From contig VXMB01000007.1 in assembly GCA_009841265.1 (NCBI GenBank), positions 472,163 through 536,162 of the forward strand: 64,000 nucleotides of DNA. Reading direction: 5' to 3'. A program made the translations under genes and the position numbers. The stretch comes from Gemmatimonadota bacterium (GTDB taxonomy: Bacteria; JAAXHH01). Below, one piece after another: positions 16,001 through 25,008 of the stretch (the stretch's first letter is position 1; each line of letters begins with the position of its first letter). Under the pieces are notes generated by a model, which saw only the letters and a list, made by a program, of their open reading frames with translations, was not told the DNA's origin and ran no database searches.

Positions 16001-17017
16001 ATGGCATTTTACATGTACCTGTCCATCACCGGCGAGGGTAAAATCGCCCTTTACGAAATGGACCCGGATAGCGGCGGATTGACCTTCAGGGAAGATGTCG
16101 CCGCGGGTGCCGGCGTGATGCCCCTGGTTGCGGATAGCGACCTTGAACGTCTCTACGCCGGACTGCGCGGCGAGCCGTCGGTACAGACCTACAGCCTGGA
16201 TCGCGGAACGGGCCGCATCACGCTGCTGGGCACCACGCCTTTCGACTGGGACACGACATACATGTCCCTGGACAACACCGGTCGATTCCTGCTGTCGGCT
16301 TCCAACGGGCACGCCGTGGCGGGCGTCCATGCCATCGGTTCGGGCGGCATCGTCCAGAAAGCGCCGGTAGACCGGCAAAAGACGGCGCGGGGCGCCCACT
16401 ACATCCAGACCGACCGGTCGAACCGTTTCGCCTTCGTGCCCCACGTGTCCGAATCGAACACGATCTGCCAGTTCAAGTTCGACGAGCACACCGGCAGGCT
16501 GACACCGAACGATCCGCCCCGGGTGGAGCAGCCCCCGGATACCGAGCCGCGGCACTATTGCCACCATCCCACGCTGGATGTGCTATACGTCGACAATGAG
16601 AAGGCAAGCAGCGTGACGGCCTACCGGTTCGATCCGGACCGGGGGACGCTGGAGGCGATGCAGACGGTGTCGACGTTACCCGCGGGGTTCACCGGCGAGA
16701 ACACCTGCGCGCAGTTCCATATCCATCCGACCGGCCGGTTCGTGTACGTGAGCAACCGGGGGCATGACAGCATTGCCGGATTCGCGATCGACCCGGACTC
16801 CGGGCTGCTGCGTGCCATCGGGCAGACGCCGACCGAGAAGACACCCCGCGCCTTCAACCTGGATCCACACGGTCGGTTTCTCTACGCCGCGGGACAGGCA
16901 GACGGAAGACTGGCGTCCTACCGAATCGACCAGGACACGGGCGCGCTTGCGCCGCTCGACGTGTACGACGTGGGACCTTCGCCGGCCTGGGTGATGGTCC
17001 TGGACATGGATGCGTAA
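16001..17017 (+). CDS. Lactonase family seven-bladed beta-propeller protein (Pgl-like)
   Basis: A 338-residue protein with repeated blade motifs of the 6-phosphogluconolactonase/muconate-lactonizing-type propeller, such as HPTGRFVYVSNRGHDSIAGFAID, DPHGRFLYAAGQADGRLASYRID and DNTGRFLLSASNGH. No signal peptide is visible, so it is probably cytoplasmic. ATG 16001 is preceded by GGAAGGGG. It leads a same-strand cluster with an amidohydrolase and a DapA-like enzyme, suggesting opening of a lactone or cyclic substrate in a catabolic route. Exact substrate unknown. Confidence 0.85.
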   Translation: MAFYMYLSITGEGKIALYEMDPDSGGLTFREDVAAGAGVMPLVADSDLERLYAGLRGEPSVQTYSLDRGTGRITLLGTTPFDWDTTYMSLDNTGRFLLSASNGHAVAGVHAIGSGGIVQKAPVDRQKTARGAHYIQTDRSNRFAFVPHVSESNTICQFKFDEHTGRLTPNDPPRVEQPPDTEPRHYCHHPTLDVLYVDNEKASSVTAYRFDPDRGTLEAMQTVSTLPAGFTGENTCAQFHIHPTGRFVYVSNRGHDSIAGFAIDPDSGLLRAIGQTPTEKTPRAFNLDPHGRFLYAAGQADGRLASYRIDQDTGALAPLDVYDVGPSPAWVMVLDMDA

Positions 17018-17060
17018 AGCCGGACTGCGCACCGTTTCATCGGACTGACGGGAGTAAGCC

Positions 17061-18437
17061 ATGGCTTCCACCTTTGATCTACTCGTAACCGACGGCCTGG
17101 TCGTCAACCACGATGACGTGACCGCCGCCACGGTCGCCGTGCGGGACGGACGCATCGCGGGCGTGCTCGAACCCGACGCCCGGCCCGATAGCGCACAGCA
17201 GATTTCCGCGAAGGGCCTGCACGTACTGCCCGGCCTGATCGATCCCCACGTGCATCTCAGGTCGCCCGGCCACGAGGAGCGGGAAGATCCCGTCTCCGGC
17301 ACGAGCGCCGCGGCGGCCGGCGGCATCACGACCCTGCTCGAGATGCCAATCTCTCCGGTCGCTGCCAGCTCCGCCGAGGGTCTCCGCACGCGGGGCGAGG
17401 CCATCGGCGCGCAGTCGCTGATCGACTTCGGCCTCTACGGCGCGGCCGGCCATCAGAACGTGGACCTCATCGCCGAAGTGGCCGAGGCGGGCGCCGTGGC
17501 CTTCAAGACCTTCCTGACCGCGCCGCCGACCCATCGCGAGGGCGAGTTCTTCGGCCTCTGGTGCCTGGACTACTCGCTGTTGCGGGACGTCATGGCCGCC
17601 ACGGCCGCCACGGGCCTGCGCCACAGCTTCCACTGCGAGAACTGGCCCATGATCGAGACGCTCATCGCGTGGTTGTCCGCCCAGGGCCGAAACGACGGCC
17701 TGGCCCACGCGGAAAGCCGGCCCTCCATCGTCGAAGACACCTCGGTCGCCATGATGATGAGCCTGGCCGCCGAGGCGGGCGGTCCCGTGGAGGTCGTGCA
17801 CCTTTCGAGCCCTCGGGCCGCGCAGATGGTGAAGGAGGCCAAGGCGCGGGGTCTCGACGTCATCGCCGAGACCTGTCCCCAGTACCTCTTCCTGACCGAC
17901 CAGGTCCTTGCCGCGCACCGCGGCTTCGCCAAGTGCAACCCGGCCCTGCGGCCGGCCGAAGAGGTCGAAGCGCTCTGGTCCTACCTGCACGACGGCACCC
18001 TGGAGTTCGTCGGCAGCGACCATTCCCCTTTCCGGCCGGAAGAGAAGGAAGGGGAGGACATCTTCGCCATTCCGCCCGGCCTGCCCGGCCTGGAGTCTAT
18101 GGCGCCCCTGATGCTGACTGCGGTTAACGACGGCCGGCTGTCGATCACCGACCTGGTTCGGCTGATGTCGACCCGCCAGGCCGAGATCTTCCGGCTTCCC
18201 GGCAAGGGACGCATCGCCATTGGAAACGATGCCGATCTCACCTTCGTGGACCTGGACGCGCGGTGGACCTTCGACCGGAACCAGTGCTTCACCAAGGCGA
18301 GGGACGTCATGCGCATCGTGCACGGTATGCCCATGAAGGGCCGCGTCCGACGTACCATGGTGCGCGGGGAGACGGTGTACGAGGACGGCAGGATCACGGG
18401 CCGGCCCGGCTACGGCCGGTGGCTTAAGCCCAACTGA
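17061..18437 (+). CDS. Dihydroorotase/allantoinase-like cyclic amidohydrolase
   Basis: A 458-residue TIM-barrel amidohydrolase that hydrolyses cyclic amides. The metal site DPHVHLR is near residue 62. Other key residues are a candidate carbamylated Lys in AFKTFLTAPP (about 153), His in RHSFHCEN and VEVVHLSSP, and Asp in FVGSDHSPF. GNDADLTFVDLD near the C-terminus is the usual DHOase/hydantoinase ending. No pyrimidine genes adjoin, so a catabolic allantoinase, hydantoinase or similar role is more likely than dihydroorotase. It lies 43 bases after the lactonase gene. Confidence 0.87.
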   Translation: MASTFDLLVTDGLVVNHDDVTAATVAVRDGRIAGVLEPDARPDSAQQISAKGLHVLPGLIDPHVHLRSPGHEEREDPVSGTSAAAAGGITTLLEMPISPVAASSAEGLRTRGEAIGAQSLIDFGLYGAAGHQNVDLIAEVAEAGAVAFKTFLTAPPTHREGEFFGLWCLDYSLLRDVMAATAATGLRHSFHCENWPMIETLIAWLSAQGRNDGLAHAESRPSIVEDTSVAMMMSLAAEAGGPVEVVHLSSPRAAQMVKEAKARGLDVIAETCPQYLFLTDQVLAAHRGFAKCNPALRPAEEVEALWSYLHDGTLEFVGSDHSPFRPEEKEGEDIFAIPPGLPGLESMAPLMLTAVNDGRLSITDLVRLMSTRQAEIFRLPGKGRIAIGNDADLTFVDLDARWTFDRNQCFTKARDVMRIVHGMPMKGRVRRTMVRGETVYEDGRITGRPGYGRWLKPN

Positions 18438-18470
18438 CCGAGGAAACCCGGCCGATCGAAAGGATAAAGT

Positions 18471-19364
18471 ATGGCAGTTCCAGATCCCAGGGGCGTGTAT
18501 ACCATTGCGCCAACGCCCTTCGAAGAAGACGGCAGCCTGGATACGGGCAGCCTCTCGACGCTGACCAATTTCCTTATCGACCTGGGGATCGACGGGATTA
18601 CCGTCCTGGGCGTAATGGGCGAAACCAGCAAACTGGTCGAAGCCGAACGGGACCGGGTCATCGCCGGCGTGGTCGAAGCCGCCGCGGGTCGTATACCGGT
18701 CTGCGCCGGAACCAGCCACACGGGGACGGACGGATGCGTCGCGCTCAGCCGGCGTGCCGAGGAGCTGGGCGCCTCCTCGCTCATGGTGGCGCCGTCGAAA
18801 CTGGCCAAGGGCACGGACGAGGCCCTGCTCGCCCACTACCTCAAGGTGGCCGACGCCGTATCCATACCCCTCGTGATCCAGGACCATCCCACCAGCAGCG
18901 GTGTCCAGATGAGCATCGACTTTATCGCGACGGTGGCCGACCGGTCTCCGCAATGCCGCTTTCTCAAGTTGGAAGAAGAACCGTCGCCGCGCAAGGCCAG
19001 CCAGGTGCTCGCGGCCAATCCCGACGTGGAGATCTTCGGCGGCCTGGGTGGCGTCATGCTCCTGGAGGAACTCCGCCACGGGTGCATGGGCACCATGACC
19101 GGCTTCGCCTATCCCGATATCCTGAAGGACATCCACACGAAGTACATGTCCGGCGACCTCGACGGCGCCACCGAGACCTTCTACAGGTACTGTCCCCTGA
19201 TCCGCTTCGAGGGCCAGCCCGGCATCGGGCTGTCCATCCGCAAGAACGTCTACCAGCGTCGCGGCGCTATCAAGACTGCACGGGCACGCCAGCCCTACGT
19301 CCCCCTGGACGACGGGACCCTGGCGGACCTGAACGATCTGCTGACGAGACTCGGATTGGAGTGA
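18471..19364 (+). CDS. Dihydrodipicolinate synthase-family aldolase/lyase
   Basis: A 297-residue DapA-superfamily TIM barrel using a Schiff-base Lys. Motifs are GITVLGVMGETSKL (GxxGE substrate loop, about residue 45) and FLKLEEE, with the Lys near 164. The Tyr normally found in the YNxP segment is replaced, with IQDHPTSS at about 134-140, so it is unlikely to be true DapA. It follows the amidohydrolase by 33 bases and likely acts on a keto-acid product of that pathway. Confidence 0.87.
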   Translation: MAVPDPRGVYTIAPTPFEEDGSLDTGSLSTLTNFLIDLGIDGITVLGVMGETSKLVEAERDRVIAGVVEAAAGRIPVCAGTSHTGTDGCVALSRRAEELGASSLMVAPSKLAKGTDEALLAHYLKVADAVSIPLVIQDHPTSSGVQMSIDFIATVADRSPQCRFLKLEEEPSPRKASQVLAANPDVEIFGGLGGVMLLEELRHGCMGTMTGFAYPDILKDIHTKYMSGDLDGATETFYRYCPLIRFEGQPGIGLSIRKNVYQRRGAIKTARARQPYVPLDDGTLADLNDLLTRLGLE

Positions 19365-19380
19365 TCGAAGAGGCTACCGC

Positions 19381-20388
19381 TCAATCCCGCCAGTCGAGCA
19401 GGACTCCCAGCGCTTCGCCCGGTTTCTGATAGAGCAGCGCGAAGGCGTCTGCCGCCTGGCGCCAGTGGAAACGGTGCGTGGTCATTCGATCGGTCCGGAT
19501 CGCGCCCGACGCGAGGAGTTCCATGGCGCGGCGGGACTGGCGGGCACCCGCACGCGTCCGGAAGTACCCGCCCAGCAGTTTGCGACCCTGGATCTTGTTC
19601 GAAGGCAGCGAAAGCGGCTGGTCTTCGTACAGCCCGATCAGGTGCATCAACCCGCCTAAGGCCAGCATGTCGAGTCCCTGCCCGAAGGCGACCGGACCCG
19701 CCGGACCGCCCACTGCATAGACCACGATATCGGCGCCGAGGCCGTTGGTCAGGCGCTTCACGGCCCTGACGGGATCCTCCTCGCGGGCGTTGATCACCGT
19801 GTCGGCGCCGCATTCCGCCGCCATGGCACACCGGTTGGCCAGTGCGTCCACGGCCACCGTCCTGCCCACGCCATTGGCCTTGATGACCTGAAGGATCAGG
19901 TTGCCCACGAGGCCCTGGCCGAGCACGACCACGGTGTCCTGGGGCTGGATATCCTCCACTTCCACCCAGGTGACCGCACCCGCCGTCAACGGGTAGTACG
20001 GGGCGCGGTCGAAGGAAAGGTCCGCCGGCATGGGCATGACGACGGTCTGGTCCCACGGAAAGACGAGCCGGGCCGGCCGGACCACGTACTGGGCGTGGGG
20101 CGCCAGGGCGACGACGCGGTCGCCGGTTTCCAGGTGTTCGACCCCTTCTCCGAGCGCATCCACCGTCCCCGCCATGGAATAGCCCATGATGTCCGGGCTC
20201 ACGGCGTGTTCCCGCGTGTACCGGCCGCCGAGTTCGGAACCCCGGCTGATGAGGCTGCACGCCGCCTTGATCCGTATCTCTCCGGGACCGGGGTCGGGAA
20301 TCGGCACCTCCTCGATCTCGATCCGGTGAAGTCCTTCGGGCTTGATGACGCGCTTCATGGTTGGGGGTTTCTTTTTCGACATACCCAT
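19381..20388 (-). CDS. MDR-family zinc-type oxidoreductase lacking the catalytic Cys
   Basis: A 335-residue medium-chain dehydrogenase. The GroES-like N-terminal half has GEIRIKAACSLISRGSE, where a Ser/Arg replaces the usual catalytic-zinc Cys, as in BchC-like members. A Rossmann fold carries VVVLGQGLVGNL. Convergent with the DapA-like gene, which ends 16 bases away. Several ATGs are possible: 20388, 20382 or the family-like MKRVIKPEG at 20358; none has a strong ribosome-binding site. It may reduce or oxidise an intermediate of the neighbouring catabolic cluster; this is inference. Confidence 0.83.
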   Translation of the reverse strand: MGMSKKKPPTMKRVIKPEGLHRIEIEEVPIPDPGPGEIRIKAACSLISRGSELGGRYTREHAVSPDIMGYSMAGTVDALGEGVEHLETGDRVVALAPHAQYVVRPARLVFPWDQTVVMPMPADLSFDRAPYYPLTAGAVTWVEVEDIQPQDTVVVLGQGLVGNLILQVIKANGVGRTVAVDALANRCAMAAECGADTVINAREEDPVRAVKRLTNGLGADIVVYAVGGPAGPVAFGQGLDMLALGGLMHLIGLYEDQPLSLPSNKIQGRKLLGGYFRTRAGARQSRRAMELLASGAIRTDRMTTHRFHWRQAADAFALLYQKPGEALGVLLDWRD

Positions 20389-20391
20389 ATA

Positions 20392-20769
20392 TCAATCCAA
20401 TGTGAACTTCGCCAGGGTCCTTTGAACGTCGGTTACGTCAATCCCCTTCTTGAACTCTTTCTTGACTGGCAATTCGTTACCTGAAATCCATACCTTCATC
20501 TCGGAGTCGAGATCGACCCGCCCCGCAGTCTCGAACGAAAAATGGGTGATCGACTTATACGGGATGGAGTGGTACTCCGTCTTTCGGCCGGATATCCCCT
20601 GTTTATCCACCAGGATCAGCCGCCGGTCCGTGAAAGCGAACAGGTCTCTGACCAGCTTGAAGACCCTGACCAGTTTCTCTTCCTCGATCAGTATCTGCGA
20701 GAACTCCTTTTCCATCTCTTCAACTTCAACCTCCGAAGCGTTGCCCATGACGGCGTTCAGAATCGACAC
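20392..20769 (-). CDS. Bacterial PH-domain protein (DUF1696/YvbH-like)
   Basis: A 125-residue cytoplasmic protein with the bPH pattern: AFTDRRLILVDKQG, TEYHSIPYKSITHFSFETAG and DLDSEMKVWISG. The fold is a single PH-like barrel. GTG 20769 is preceded by GGGAGG four bases upstream. It ends three bases before the MDR gene start, so the two may be co-transcribed. Function unknown; related proteins have been linked to membrane stress. Confidence 0.85.
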   Translation of the reverse strand: MSILNAVMGNASEVEVEEMEKEFSQILIEEEKLVRVFKLVRDLFAFTDRRLILVDKQGISGRKTEYHSIPYKSITHFSFETAGRVDLDSEMKVWISGNELPVKKEFKKGIDVTDVQRTLAKFTLD

Positions 20770-20776
20770 AATGCCT

Positions 20777-20802
20777 CCCTGTGGTTTCTCCCTGTGGTTT
20801 CT
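20777..20802. repeat. Tandem 13-bp repeat upstream of the PH-domain gene
   Basis: CCCTGTGGTTTCT occurs twice in tandem. Further imperfect copies of a CTGA(A/T)-rich motif (TCCTGATTCTTCCTGAACAG) follow at about 20836-20856. Confidence 0.75.
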
Positions 20803-20880
20803 CCTGATATGCGCTACCCGGGTTCTTATTGAACAGTCCTGATTCTTCCTGAACAGTAATGCCGATTGAACGGCAGCCCG

Positions 20881-21237
20881 TCAAGACCGGTCTTCCTCGT
20901 CCAGCAGCGCCGCGGCCTTTCGCAGGACGTCATCCATGGCCTCGGCGGGCAATGTGCAGATCCGCACCACCGTGCCGGACCGCCAGTCCACGCTTTCCAG
21001 TTGGTCGGCCAGGATGATCCCGGTTGCCGCAAGCCCCCCGGGGATCGAAACTTCAAACGGATACCCCTTCTCCTCGTCGGTAATCGGACAGAAGAGGGCC
21101 AGGCCGGACCTGCGGTTATAGGCCTCGGGCGAAACCGTGACGGCGGGCCGCCCGGAAGGCAGGTAGGTGCCCTTCCCCGACCGGGAATAGATCCACACGA
21201 TTTCACCCCGAACCGGTACGTAGCTTGGTGTAGCCAT
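20881..21237 (-). CDS. mazF: MazF/PemK-family endoribonuclease toxin
   Basis: MazF toxins cut mRNA at short single-stranded sites. This 118-residue protein has the family core VPVRGEIVWIYS, RPAVTVSPEAYN, LALFCPITDEEKGYPFEVSIP and ILADQLESVDWR. ATG 21237 has a GGAGA site. It lies 24 bases after the mazE start-to-stop unit on the same strand, the usual antitoxin-toxin order. It appears intact. Confidence 0.92.
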   Translation of the reverse strand: MATPSYVPVRGEIVWIYSRSGKGTYLPSGRPAVTVSPEAYNRRSGLALFCPITDEEKGYPFEVSIPGGLAATGIILADQLESVDWRSGTVVRICTLPAEAMDDVLRKAAALLDEEDRS

Positions 21238-21261
21238 TGTTCGTCTCCTTTTGTCTCGCCT

Positions 21262-21489
21262 TCAGCGGTGGCTGCCGATGCTTATTCTGCCGTGCAGGTT
21301 GCGTTTCGAGATGCCCGGAAGCAGGTCGGGAAGTTTGAACCGGGTTCGTTCCAGCGGCACCAGGGTCAATTCCTTGCCCCGGAGCATGAGTACCACCGGT
21401 GAATCGTCCCGGACACCCATCTGGACGGCGACCGGTTTCGGTATGCGCAGCGCCAGGCTGTTGCCCCATTTCTTAATGCGGGATTTCAT
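21262..21489 (-). CDS. mazE: MazE-family antitoxin (AbrB/MazE fold)
   Basis: A 75-residue antitoxin. The N-terminal swapped-hairpin DNA-binding domain begins MKSRIKKWGNSLALRIPKPV, the typical MazE start, with an acidic/hydrophobic tail to bind the toxin. ATG 21489 has a consensus AGGAGG six bases upstream; an upstream ATG at 21540 is not needed. It is expected to repress its own operon with MazF. Confidence 0.92.
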   Translation of the reverse strand: MKSRIKKWGNSLALRIPKPVAVQMGVRDDSPVVLMLRGKELTLVPLERTRFKLPDLLPGISKRNLHGRISIGSHR

Positions 21490-21510
21490 GCGAGCCTCCT
21501 GTAAGAATGA

Positions 21511-21553
21511 TGTAGATGCCTCGTCTAGACACACTGCCAATGGGTGTATCTAC
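21511..21553 (-). promoter_or_regulatory. Candidate mazEF promoter/operator
   Basis: Minus strand TTGGCA (21540-21535), 18-base spacer, TCTACA (21516-21511). The inverted arms GTAGAT (21512-21517) and ATCTAC (21548-21553) flank this region and could be the autoregulatory site. Evidence is weak. Confidence 0.35.
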
Positions 21554-21666
21554 CATGGTTCGTTAATTGATTAGTCGAGGTAGTTGCCGGAGTCTCGACT
21601 GAATAGGTAACACGATCAATTTCATCGAAGGCAGTTTGCTAGGAATAGACTACAGGAGGAGTGGCG

Positions 21667-22068
21667 GTGCTCAAATACGACTCAGTCAGATATCCTGCAT
21701 TGATCGATGGCCAAAAAGGTGCCTATGGCGTGGCCTTCCCCGATCTTCCAGGCATCGTTGCCGTGGGAGACACCATAGACGAGGCCCTGATGAACGCGGA
21801 AGAAGCACTCAGGGATTATGCGATTGAAACGGAAATGGACGGCGAGGCGATCGTGCAGCCATGCGAACTGGACGAAGTCGTGGTTGAACCGGGCCAGATA
21901 CTGACGGCCGTTCCACTGATCCGTCAATCCGGACGAAGCGTACGCATACATATGGCCATCAACGAGGGCGTGGCCGTTTTCATAGACAGCGAGGCGAATC
22001 GGCGAGGAATGACGCGTACGGCTTACGTGGAGTGGATGGCGCGGTGTATCGCCAAGATGGGTGGTTAA
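21667..22068 (+). CDS. HicB-family antitoxin-like protein without an adjacent hicA
   Basis: A 133-residue protein. The N-terminal HicB fold has YPALIDGQKGAYGVAFPDLPGIVAVGDT and a helix DEALMNAEEALRDY. The C-terminus (about 90-133) looks like a ribbon-helix-helix segment. GTG 21667 is chosen because AGGAGG (21654-21659) is seven bases upstream; GTG 21661 is only one base from it. No HicA toxin lies within the 120 bases upstream or downstream, where the convergent GNAT gene begins. It may be an orphan antitoxin or a regulator. Confidence 0.8.
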   Translation: MLKYDSVRYPALIDGQKGAYGVAFPDLPGIVAVGDTIDEALMNAEEALRDYAIETEMDGEAIVQPCELDEVVVEPGQILTAVPLIRQSGRSVRIHMAINEGVAVFIDSEANRRGMTRTAYVEWMARCIAKMGG

Positions 22069-22074
22069 GGCGAG

Positions 22075-23019
22075 TTACTTTATCGTCTTCCGCAGCGTAT
22101 ACCGTCCCGGTTCGGGAACATATCCCAGCTTGCGGTTGAGCGCCAGCATGGGACTGTTCGTCGAGTCGTTGTGCGTACTGATCGACCGTGCGCACTGGCT
22201 TCGGGCATAGCGTATCGCGGCGAGTTTCAGCGCGAGGGCGATGTTTCGCCTGCGGTACGACCGGATCACCCCGGTGTGCACGTTGAAAGCCTGGCCCACC
22301 TCCGGGTAAAGCCGGACGGCGCAGATCCCAACCCAACGATCGCCGTCGGCCGCGATTAACTGGCCGTCCGGACGGTACCAGCCCGCCTCGTAGACCCACT
22401 CGTTGAACTCCTCGAAGGACAGCCCGGGCCCGGTCCAACCCGGCACATCCCGGTCGGTGATCGCATTGACTTCGTAGAGTTTCCTGCGCGCCTCCCGCGT
22501 ATCTCCGAAATCCGCAAGGGAGTGGATCCGCAGACCCGAAGCCGCATTGTCCGCGATGATCTGCGCAAAAGGTGATTCGTCGAAGTGTTCCAGATCCAGG
22601 CTCGACTGAAACAGATGCTGGTCGTTTACGAAACCCCGCCGCTTTGCGAAGGCCTGCGAAACGGCACAGTCGTCCCGGACCTCGCTGGTAACCGTGCCGG
22701 CGTTGTGGTGCTGAAGAAACGCCAGCATGTCCGCATACAATGCCGCGCCGATGCCCCGTCCGCGCCACTCCGGCGCGACCCCTGCCCATGCGTAGAACTG
22801 CCCTTCCGGATCCCAGGTCTCGTGAACCGACACCGCGTAGCCCACCACGGCATCGTCCTCGTTTACGGCGACCCGGCGATAGCTGATTCTGCCAGGCGCA
22901 TCGTGGGTCAACCACTCGTGCACAGTCTCCACGGATACGGGATTCTGCTCGAAGGTATTGACGACGGAAGCGATGCCGGGTTCGTCGGTGGAGGGAAGGG
23001 CAGGGCGGAGGCGGAACAT
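22075..23019 (-). CDS. GNAT N-acetyltransferase (tandem domains)
   Basis: A 314-residue protein with two GNAT-like halves. The first has the acetyl-CoA loop in VAPEWRGRGIGAALYADML (about 81-99) followed by a helix-strand SQAFAKRRGF. The second has VIRSYRRRNIALALKLAAIRYAR and ALNRKLGYVP. ATG 23019 starts at the domain. A GTG at 23073 overlapping the upstream stop (TAGTG) would add 18 residues and allow coupling to the RACo-like gene. Substrate unknown. It is last in the corrinoid operon and may be unrelated to it in function. Confidence 0.85.
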   Translation of the reverse strand: MFRLRPALPSTDEPGIASVVNTFEQNPVSVETVHEWLTHDAPGRISYRRVAVNEDDAVVGYAVSVHETWDPEGQFYAWAGVAPEWRGRGIGAALYADMLAFLQHHNAGTVTSEVRDDCAVSQAFAKRRGFVNDQHLFQSSLDLEHFDESPFAQIIADNAASGLRIHSLADFGDTREARRKLYEVNAITDRDVPGWTGPGLSFEEFNEWVYEAGWYRPDGQLIAADGDRWVGICAVRLYPEVGQAFNVHTGVIRSYRRRNIALALKLAAIRYARSQCARSISTHNDSTNSPMLALNRKLGYVPEPGRYTLRKTIK

Positions 23020-23072
23020 GAGATTGGACAAGTGGGTAGGAAGCTGAATTCCAGAAGCCTCGTGGGTAACCA

Positions 23073-24980
23073 CTACACCAGCACCCCGGGCATGGGCTTG
23101 AACTGGCAGGCCTCGACGAAGACCTCGAAGAAGTCGGGGGTGGTCTCGAGTTCGACGTGCTCGATGTCCTTGACCAGCGCCTCCAGCTCCGCGCGGCGGG
23201 AGCGGGACAGGAGGATCTCCCGGGCACCCTGGACGGCGGCGTTGCCGACCTTGACGATGCGGTCCTCGGGCACGGGGGCGAGGAACCCGATGTCGATGGC
23301 GTTGCGCACGTCCACGTAGTTGGCGAAACCCCCGGCGAGGAAGAGGCGGTCCACGTCGCCGGGCGCGACGCCGAACGTGCGCAGCACGATGTACTGCCCG
23401 CAGTAGTTGGCGGCCTTGGCCTGGGCCAGGTTGCTTGCGTCCTGCCGGGACAGGGTGATGCCGGCCTCGGCCACAACGTCCACTTCGAACTGTTTCCGAT
23501 CGGAAAACACGCCCTTCGGGCTCATCATGCCGTGGCGGCGCAGTTCGGCGAGGAGGTCGATCAGTCCGGAGCCGCAGATGCCCTGGGGCGCGGTATCGCC
23601 GATGGTGCTCCAGGCAAACCGCCCGTCTTCCCATTTCAGCGATTCGATGGCGCCCTCGTAGCCCGGCATGCCGTACTGGATGCCGCCGCCCTCGAAGGCC
23701 GGTCCGGCGGGGCACGAAGCCGTGATCATGCGCCCGTTACCCGCCACGACCACCTCGGTGTTGGTGCCCACGTCCACAAGCATGGATACGCCAGGCTGCG
23801 CGGCCAGTTCGACGGTAGCCAGATCGGCCGCCACGTCGCCGCCCACGTGGCTGGCGATGAGGGGCATACCGTAGACCCGGGCCTTCGGATTAGCCCGGAG
23901 CCCCAGGCGGCGGGTGCCGATGGTGAGCGCCGTAGTCTCCCGCTCGCCCGCGAGGTATTCGTTTTCGATTTGTGACTTGTAGGGCTTCTGGCCGATGCTC
24001 TGCACGTCGAGCCGGAAGAAGAGGTCCCGCATGGTGGAATTGCCCGCGACGACGATCTCGTAGATCTCCTGCCGTGCGGTTCCCGTGCGCTCGCACCAGT
24101 CCATGATCTCGTGATTGACGGCGTTGATGATGGCGTTCCAGAGTTCGTCCTCGAAGGCGCCGTCGTAGGAAATCCGGTGCATCACGTCGCTGCCGCCGAA
24201 GCGCTGGGGGTTCTCGAAGGAGCAGACGTGGACGCTCTTGCCGGTCTCGAGGTCTACAAAGTCCATGACCACCGTGGTCGTGCCCAGGTCGATCGCGAGC
24301 CCGTAGACGTGTCCGCGGTACTGGTCCACCTGTTCGCCGTCGTAGAAGACGTCATCTCCCCGCCTGGTGACCATGGGGTCGAGCGGCGTGTCTTTTTCTT
24401 CGGTAACGGTCAGGATCTTGGGCGTGCGGCGCAGGGGTGCGAAGGCGACGTCCACGTTCGGGTCGATGACGCGGGCCTGGCAGGCGAGGCGATAGTTCTC
24501 CCGCAGGAAGGACTCCGGCTTCGTCCGGGGCGCCAGGCCTTCCATCCCCTGCTGTATTTCCACGATGCACTCGTGGCAGATTCCGTTGCGGAAGCAGGAC
24601 GTAGGCACCTGCACGGCGAGGTCGTCGGCGTAGTCGAAGATGGACTTGCCGATGACCGCGGGCCGGGTCGTCGTGCCGTCGGTCACCGATCCGCCAGCTG
24701 GATCCGCGGCCGGATCCGCTGATATGTCCAAAGGCGCTTCCTCCGTCTCCCAGGCGCTGCGGTAGTCGAGCTTGTCGTCGCCGCCGCATACGAGCAGTCC
24801 GCCGGCTTCCCGGGGCTTGCGCTGGTTGCGGCACCCGAACCGGGCGGTGCATTCGTCGAAACGGTTCTTGTAGGGGCAGCGGTAGGTGGCCTGCTCGGTC
24901 GCGTGGGCCATCATGTCCTTGAAGATGGCCGTAATGCGGTCCAGCCGCTCCTGGTACGCCGCCTTGTCGATCTTTTTCAT
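23073..24980 (-). CDS. RACo-like corrinoid activator: [2Fe-2S] ferredoxin domain plus ASKHA/DUF4445
   Basis: RACo proteins use ATP and a 2Fe-2S cluster to reduce inactive Co(II) corrinoid proteins. This 635-residue protein has an extra Cys-containing N-terminal region (about 30-70: RCPYKNRFDEC, ARFGCRN). It continues with a ferredoxin-like segment CFRNGICHEC with a later Cys (about 128-170), a linker, and the ASKHA ATPase-like core with GLAIDLGTTTVVMD, VVAGNSTMRD, LVDVGTNTEVVV and a C-terminal LAGGFANYVDVRNAIDIG. It lies 28 bases after the corrinoid protein gene, its likely client. Confidence 0.9.
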   Translation of the reverse strand: MKKIDKAAYQERLDRITAIFKDMMAHATEQATYRCPYKNRFDECTARFGCRNQRKPREAGGLLVCGGDDKLDYRSAWETEEAPLDISADPAADPAGGSVTDGTTTRPAVIGKSIFDYADDLAVQVPTSCFRNGICHECIVEIQQGMEGLAPRTKPESFLRENYRLACQARVIDPNVDVAFAPLRRTPKILTVTEEKDTPLDPMVTRRGDDVFYDGEQVDQYRGHVYGLAIDLGTTTVVMDFVDLETGKSVHVCSFENPQRFGGSDVMHRISYDGAFEDELWNAIINAVNHEIMDWCERTGTARQEIYEIVVAGNSTMRDLFFRLDVQSIGQKPYKSQIENEYLAGERETTALTIGTRRLGLRANPKARVYGMPLIASHVGGDVAADLATVELAAQPGVSMLVDVGTNTEVVVAGNGRMITASCPAGPAFEGGGIQYGMPGYEGAIESLKWEDGRFAWSTIGDTAPQGICGSGLIDLLAELRRHGMMSPKGVFSDRKQFEVDVVAEAGITLSRQDASNLAQAKAANYCGQYIVLRTFGVAPGDVDRLFLAGGFANYVDVRNAIDIGFLAPVPEDRIVKVGNAAVQGAREILLSRSRRAELEALVKDIEHVELETTPDFFEVFVEACQFKPMPGVLV

Positions 24981-25008
24981 GGGAGAATTCTGGGGAGGTT
25001 GCCGGTGC

